A stretch of DNA of 64,000 nucleotides, taken from the NCBI GenBank assembly GCA_963814355.1, contig CAWFCZ010000022.1:1-64000 (forward strand), read 5' to 3'. Under the pieces are notes generated by a model. That model did not search any database. It was given only the letters and a program-made list of their open reading frames with translations, and was not told where the DNA came from. This document shows, piece by piece, positions 61,026 through 64,000 of this stretch. How positions within the stretch are numbered: the first letter of the stretch is position 1; every line of letters starts with the position of its first letter. Made by a program: the position numbers and the translations under genes. Origin of the DNA: JADGOV01 sp963814355. Lineage in GTDB: Bacteria; Actinomycetota; Actinomycetes; JADGOV01.

Positions 61026-61516
61026 GGACTCGCCGGGAAATTGCGTAGGTTTGCCTGTTTGATTTCGGTAGAGTTGTGGTATGAGGCTGCCGGGTGCCGA
61101 TGTTGGTCCGATGGCGACGCGGTTGGGTTTGATCCGATCGCATCTGGATGAGCAGGCGTGGCGGTTGCTGCTGGGTGCTGAGGCCAAGGCGCTGGGCCGG
61201 GGTGGGATCAAGACTGTCGCCGCGGTGTGCGGGGCGCACCCGGACACCGTGGCGCAGGGGTTGCGGGAATTGGACTACGCCGAGCCGATCCCGGGCCGGG
61301 TGCGTCGTCCCGGGGCGGGGCGGCCGGCGAAGAAGGTCAGCGACCCGCAGTTGCCGCAGGCCTTGGATGCCCTGGTGGATCCGGTCACCCGCGGCGATCC
61401 GGAATCGCCGTTGCGGTGGACGACGAAGTCGACCTCGAAGCTGGCGGCGGAGTTGACCGGCGCCGGTCATGCGGTATCGGCGCGGACGATGGCCAACCTG
61501 CTGAAGGAGTCCGGGT

Positions 61517-61716
61517 GAGCTTGTCAACTTTCCTGTGTAAGCGGGCACCGGTTGATCTTGGTTCTGGTCGAGTAGCTCTGCCACGAGGATCGCCTCGTCG
61601 CAGGCTGGGCACGGCCCTCCTGGGCCGAGTTTGCGGGTGAACTGGTTGCAGTCTTCGCACCGGCGCTCGAGCGTCCGCTCGCCGCACTCGCCGCATTCGT
61701 AGACGGCGCCGGGCAT
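61517..61716 (-). CDS. IS256 passenger ORF with zinc-ribbon Cys pairs
   Basis: Starts at ATG 61716 overlapping the transposase stop (TGATG). The protein has CGECGERTLERRCEDC and CPAC, four CxxC pairs that could bind zinc, then DEAILVAELLDQNQ. No stop occurs within the IS; the frame runs out into flanking DNA. Whether it is translated is unknown. In copy A it is cut by TnpAB-1. Confidence 0.4.
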
Positions 61717-63116
61717 CACAGGGCGCCTTCGGGGAGCCGTCCGGGGTAGGCGAGGGACAGCGCGCCGAGGGCGGTCTTCCACCCTTGGGTGGCGGCGCCT
61801 TCGACGAGCCGGCCGGGGGCGGCCCGCTGACCCTTCGGGACGCCCTGCTCTGCTTCGGCCGCCCGCGCGCGGTGCGCGTTTGTCCTCGATATCGCGGATC
61901 GCCAGCCACAACAGCTTGATCACCGCGTCGTCGTTCGGGAAATGCCCCCGATTCTTGATGATCTTCCGGAGTTGGAAGTTCAACGACTCGATGCTGTTCG
62001 TGGTGTAGATGATCTTCCTGACGGCGGGCGGGAACGCGAGGAACGGGATGAACCGCTCCCACGCCAGCTCCCAGGTCGCCACGGTCGCCGGATAGCGCCG
62101 GCCGAGTTCGGACTCGCCGAACGCGAGGAGCGCGGTCTCCGCCGCCTCCACCGTCGGCGCGGTGTAGACGGCGCGGAGCGCGGCGGCGACCCGCTTGCGG
62201 TCGGTGTAGGACACGAACCTCATCGAGGCGCGGATCAGGTGCACCACACAGGTCTGCACCGTCACCCTGGACCAGGTCGCCTCGATCGCCGCCGGCAGGC
62301 CCTCCAGGCCGTCGCAGCAGGCGATCAGAATGTCCCGCACCCCGCGGTTCGCCAACTCCGCGCACACCCCCGCCCAGAACGTCGCCCCCTCGGTGGACTG
62401 CACCCAGATCCCCAGCACGTGCTTCACGCCGTCCAGATCCACCCCGACCGCCAGGTGCGCCGCCTTGTTCCGCACCTGATGCCCGTCCCGGACCTTCACC
62501 ACCAGCGCATCCAGATAGACGATCGGGTAGATCTCATCCAGCGGCCGGGTCTGCCAGGCCTTCACCTCCTCCACCACCGCATCAGTGACCTTGCTGATGG
62601 TGTCGTGGGACAACTCGGTGCCCACCGTGCGCCGCAGATGATGCCCGATGTCCCGGACCGTCATCCCACCCGCATACAGCGAGATGATGATCTCGTCCAG
62701 GCCGCCCAAGCGGCGCTGCCCCTTGGCACCAACCGCGGCTCGAACGACCCAACCCGATCCCGCGGGGTGTCGATCCCGACCGGGCCGACCTCCGTCGACA
62801 GCGTCTTCGGCGTGCCACCATTCCGCGAGTTCCCCGACCCCCGACCAGCCGGATCACCAGGCTCATACCCGAGGTGGCCGGTCAGCTCCGCCTGCAGCCC
62901 GCGCTCCAGGACCGCTTTCACCAACTCCGGGAGGAACCCGCCCTCCCCGGTCAACCGGACCCCACCCTCACCGGCCCGATCGATCAACTCATCCAGCCAC
63001 AGATCATCAGCCAGCAACTCCCGCAGCTGCCGCCCCGACACCCGCGGCGGACCAGCCGGCTCACCACCCGGCTCCACCGCCGGCAGCAAGCCGTCATTCC
63101 CTGTCATCACGCTCAT
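61716..63116 (-). pseudogene. IS256-family transposase of copy B, same two frame breaks
   Basis: The N-terminal frame (63116 to about 62725), the core (LGGLDEIIISLYAGGMTVRD through IRDIEDKRA) and the C-terminal tail (GRLVEGAATQGWKTALGAL, stop TGA 61718-61716) lie in three frames, exactly as in copy A. DDE blocks such as YLDALVVKVRDG are intact. The passenger ORF starts at ATG 61716. Confidence 0.85.
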
Positions 63117-63727
63117 CAGTGCTCCCTCCCAAGACCGGTAGGCCTCAGAATCGGGGCACCCGCCTCACACAGACCATCTGACACGCCCGTCCGGGTACAG
63201 CTTGCAGGCGAACATCAAAACCCTCGAAGGCGCCCAGCATCCCGACCGGGACGCCCAATTCGGTTATCTCAACGCCCGGGCGGCACAGTTTCAGGCAGCC
63301 GGTGATCCGGTGATCAGCGTCGACACGAAGAAAAAGATGCTGATCGGCAACTTCGCCGCGGCCGGTCGGGAATGGGAACCCGCCGCTGCGCCGAGGAAGA
63401 CGAATGTGCACGACTTCCCCGACCCGGCACTGGGCAAGGTCGCCCCCTACGGGATCTATGACATCACCACCAACACCGGCTGGGTCAACGTCGGTACCGA
63501 CGCCGACACAGGCCAGTTCGCGGTCGAATCGATCCGTCGCTGATGGACCGAGATAGGCAAGGCCGTCTACCCCAGCGCAGCACAGCTGTTGATCACCGCG
63601 GACTCCGGGGGATCCAACGGCTCCCGGCTACGGCTCTGGAAAACCGAACTCGCCACCCTGGCCACCGAAACCGGGCTGACCATCACCGTCTGCCACCTCC
63701 CACCCGGCACCTCGAATGGAGTCGCGG

Positions 63728-63752
63728 TAGGGACCGCCCTTGCGGGCGGCCC
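63728..63752 (-). ncRNA. Group II intron domain VI-like stem
   Basis: Read on the minus strand, GGCCGCCC-GCAA-GGGCGGTCC forms a strong GNRA-capped stem, followed by CTACC, with an A in position for the branch point, and then the AC 3' end. Confidence 0.6.
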
Positions 63753-63760
63753 CCCGCACA

Positions 63761-63793
63761 GATCCCAGCGTGCGGGACTACCGCACTGGGCTC
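63761..63793 (-). ncRNA. Group II intron domain V
   Basis: Read on the minus strand, GAGCCCAGTGCGG pairs with CCGCACGCTGGGATC around a TAGT loop. The two-base CG bulge and the AGC triad sit where domain V has them. It begins one base after the reverse transcriptase TAG stop (63796-63794). Confidence 0.75.
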
Positions 63794-64000
63794 CTACCTT
63801 GGGTGAATGGCGGCGAAGCGGACCTCCGGGAAGGGATGCATCACGCGGGGGCGGGGTAGCCATCGAGTCAGGATGCGGTTCATCCGTGCCCAGGTCATCC
63901 GGTCGCGCTGGCTGCGGCGCCGTAACGCCTTGTGCCAGTGTCGCGCCACCTGGGTGCGGAACGCGGTGATCGCATCGCTGTTCCCGGGCATGGCGTAGTA
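63794..64000 (-). CDS. Group II intron reverse transcriptase/maturase, C-terminal end
   Basis: The partial protein reads YYAMPGNSDAITAFRTQVAR, then HWHKALRRRSQRDRMTWARM and a C-terminus containing WLPRPRVMHPFPEVRFAAIH, and stops at TAG 63796-63794. This is the usual C-terminal (maturase/DNA-binding) end of intron-encoded reverse transcriptases. The N-terminal polymerase domain lies beyond the window. Confidence 0.82.
   Translation of the reverse strand, partial: YYAMPGNSDAITAFRTQVARHWHKALRRRSQRDRMTWARMNRILTRWLPRPRVMHPFPEVRFAAIHPR

Larger units (their letters stand above)
61517..63188 (-). mobile_element. IS256-family element, copy B, full length
   Basis: 1672 bp. Ends read GAGCTTGTCAACTTTCCTGT at the left and, inward from the right, GGGCGTGTCAGATGGTCTGT. 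The 8-bp duplication is GTCCGGGT. Sequence is nearly identical to copy A, in opposite orientation (one substitution noticed, near the passenger ORF). The different target sites show two separate insertion events. Confidence 0.95.
61026..63720 (+). mobile_element. ISAzo13-type element, copy 2, interrupted by IS256 and a group II intron
   Basis: The left end GGACTCGCC resembles that of copy 1. Its transposase gene is split by IS256 copy B at 61517-63188 with the 8-bp duplication GTCCGGGT (61509-61516 and 63189-63196). The 3' part stops near 63720 where a group II intron begins. The right terminus is not in the window. Confidence 0.85.
61081..63720 (+). pseudogene. ISAzo13-type transposase, interrupted, stop codon, 3' missing
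   Basis: The 5' part (61081-61516) has GRGGIKTVAAVCGAHPDTVA and DALVDPVTRGDPESPLRWTT. The 3' part (from 63189) resumes with YSLQANIKTLEGAQHPDRDA once the duplication is removed. It then has VISVDTKKKMLIGNFAAA and ends in RR followed by TGA at 63541, where the intact paralogue has Trp. Readthrough sequence continues (LLITADSGGSNGSRLRLWKT, VCHLPPGTS) to the intron joint. Certainly inactive. Confidence 0.87.
63721..64000 (-). mobile_element. Group II intron, 3' end, running off the window
   Basis: On the minus strand the C-terminus of an intron reverse transcriptase is followed directly by a domain V-like hairpin, a domain VI-like stem with an unpaired A (CCTACC), and a terminal AC at 63722-63721. 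It is inserted in the ISAzo13-type transposase remnant, antisense to it. The 5' part is outside the window. Confidence 0.75.

Noticed and set aside
60943..62709. 588-codon frame running from IS256 copy B into the IS3/ISAzo13 DNA
   Set aside because: Beyond the IS end (61517) it reads antisense through an ISAzo13 remnant and is not a gene.

Overview
The window is GC-rich, uses many GTG starts with GTGA or ATGA stop/start overlaps, and carries the actinobacterial order mfd – PpiC-type lipoprotein – mazG – (beta-propeller gene) – eno – ftsB/divIC – DUF501, all on the minus strand (1-9364). This matches the mycobacterial Rv1020-Rv1025 neighbourhood. With an LLM (F420/FMN) oxidoreductase further right, it points to an actinomycete, possibly Micromonosporales; that rank is an inference.

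Upstream of mfd the chromosome becomes a dense deposit of mobile DNA (9.8-29.6 kb). An ISAzo13-type element (9810-11111) is followed by a five-level nest. An IS1380-type element is split by an IS256 copy. That copy is split by a two-gene tyrosine-recombinase transposon (here TnpAB-1). TnpAB-1 is split twice: by a three-gene Tn554-like transposon, itself interrupted by an IS66, and by a second copy of the same two-gene transposon (TnpAB-2). Target duplications (CAGCTCCG for IS256, GTTGAGGA for IS66) and restored reading frames fix most joints to the base. Decayed IS1380 and group II intron fragments follow.

From 29.7 to 60.0 kb lies a surface or exopolysaccharide locus: a Wzz-like chain-length protein; a coupled minus-strand operon wzx – GT2/GT4 fusion – wzy – GT4/GT4 fusion – PIG-L deacetylase; a membrane-anchored glycosidase-like protein; a GT4; a sugar C-methyltransferase; an FAD oxidoreductase; RfbF-like and RfbG-like CDP-glucose enzymes; a second PIG-L; a divergent methyltransferase coupled to an LLM oxidoreductase; a GT2; an unrecognised cysteine-containing protein with a repeated domain; and a secreted beta-propeller protein. 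The likely logic is CDP-4-keto-6-deoxyglucose formation, C-methylation and other tailoring, lipid-linked assembly, flipping and polymerisation. No initiating phosphoglycosyltransferase, RfbH or tyrosine kinase is seen. ISL3, IS66 and IS110 copies interrupt the locus between genes.

The right edge (60.05-64.0 kb) is a second nest: an ISL3 fragment cut by an IS3 fragment, cut by an ISAzo13 copy that is itself interrupted by a second IS256 (TSD GTCCGGGT) and by the 3' end of a group II intron running off the window. The two IS256 copies are near-identical and inverted, and they bracket the polysaccharide locus. No tRNA, rRNA or CRISPR array was seen.
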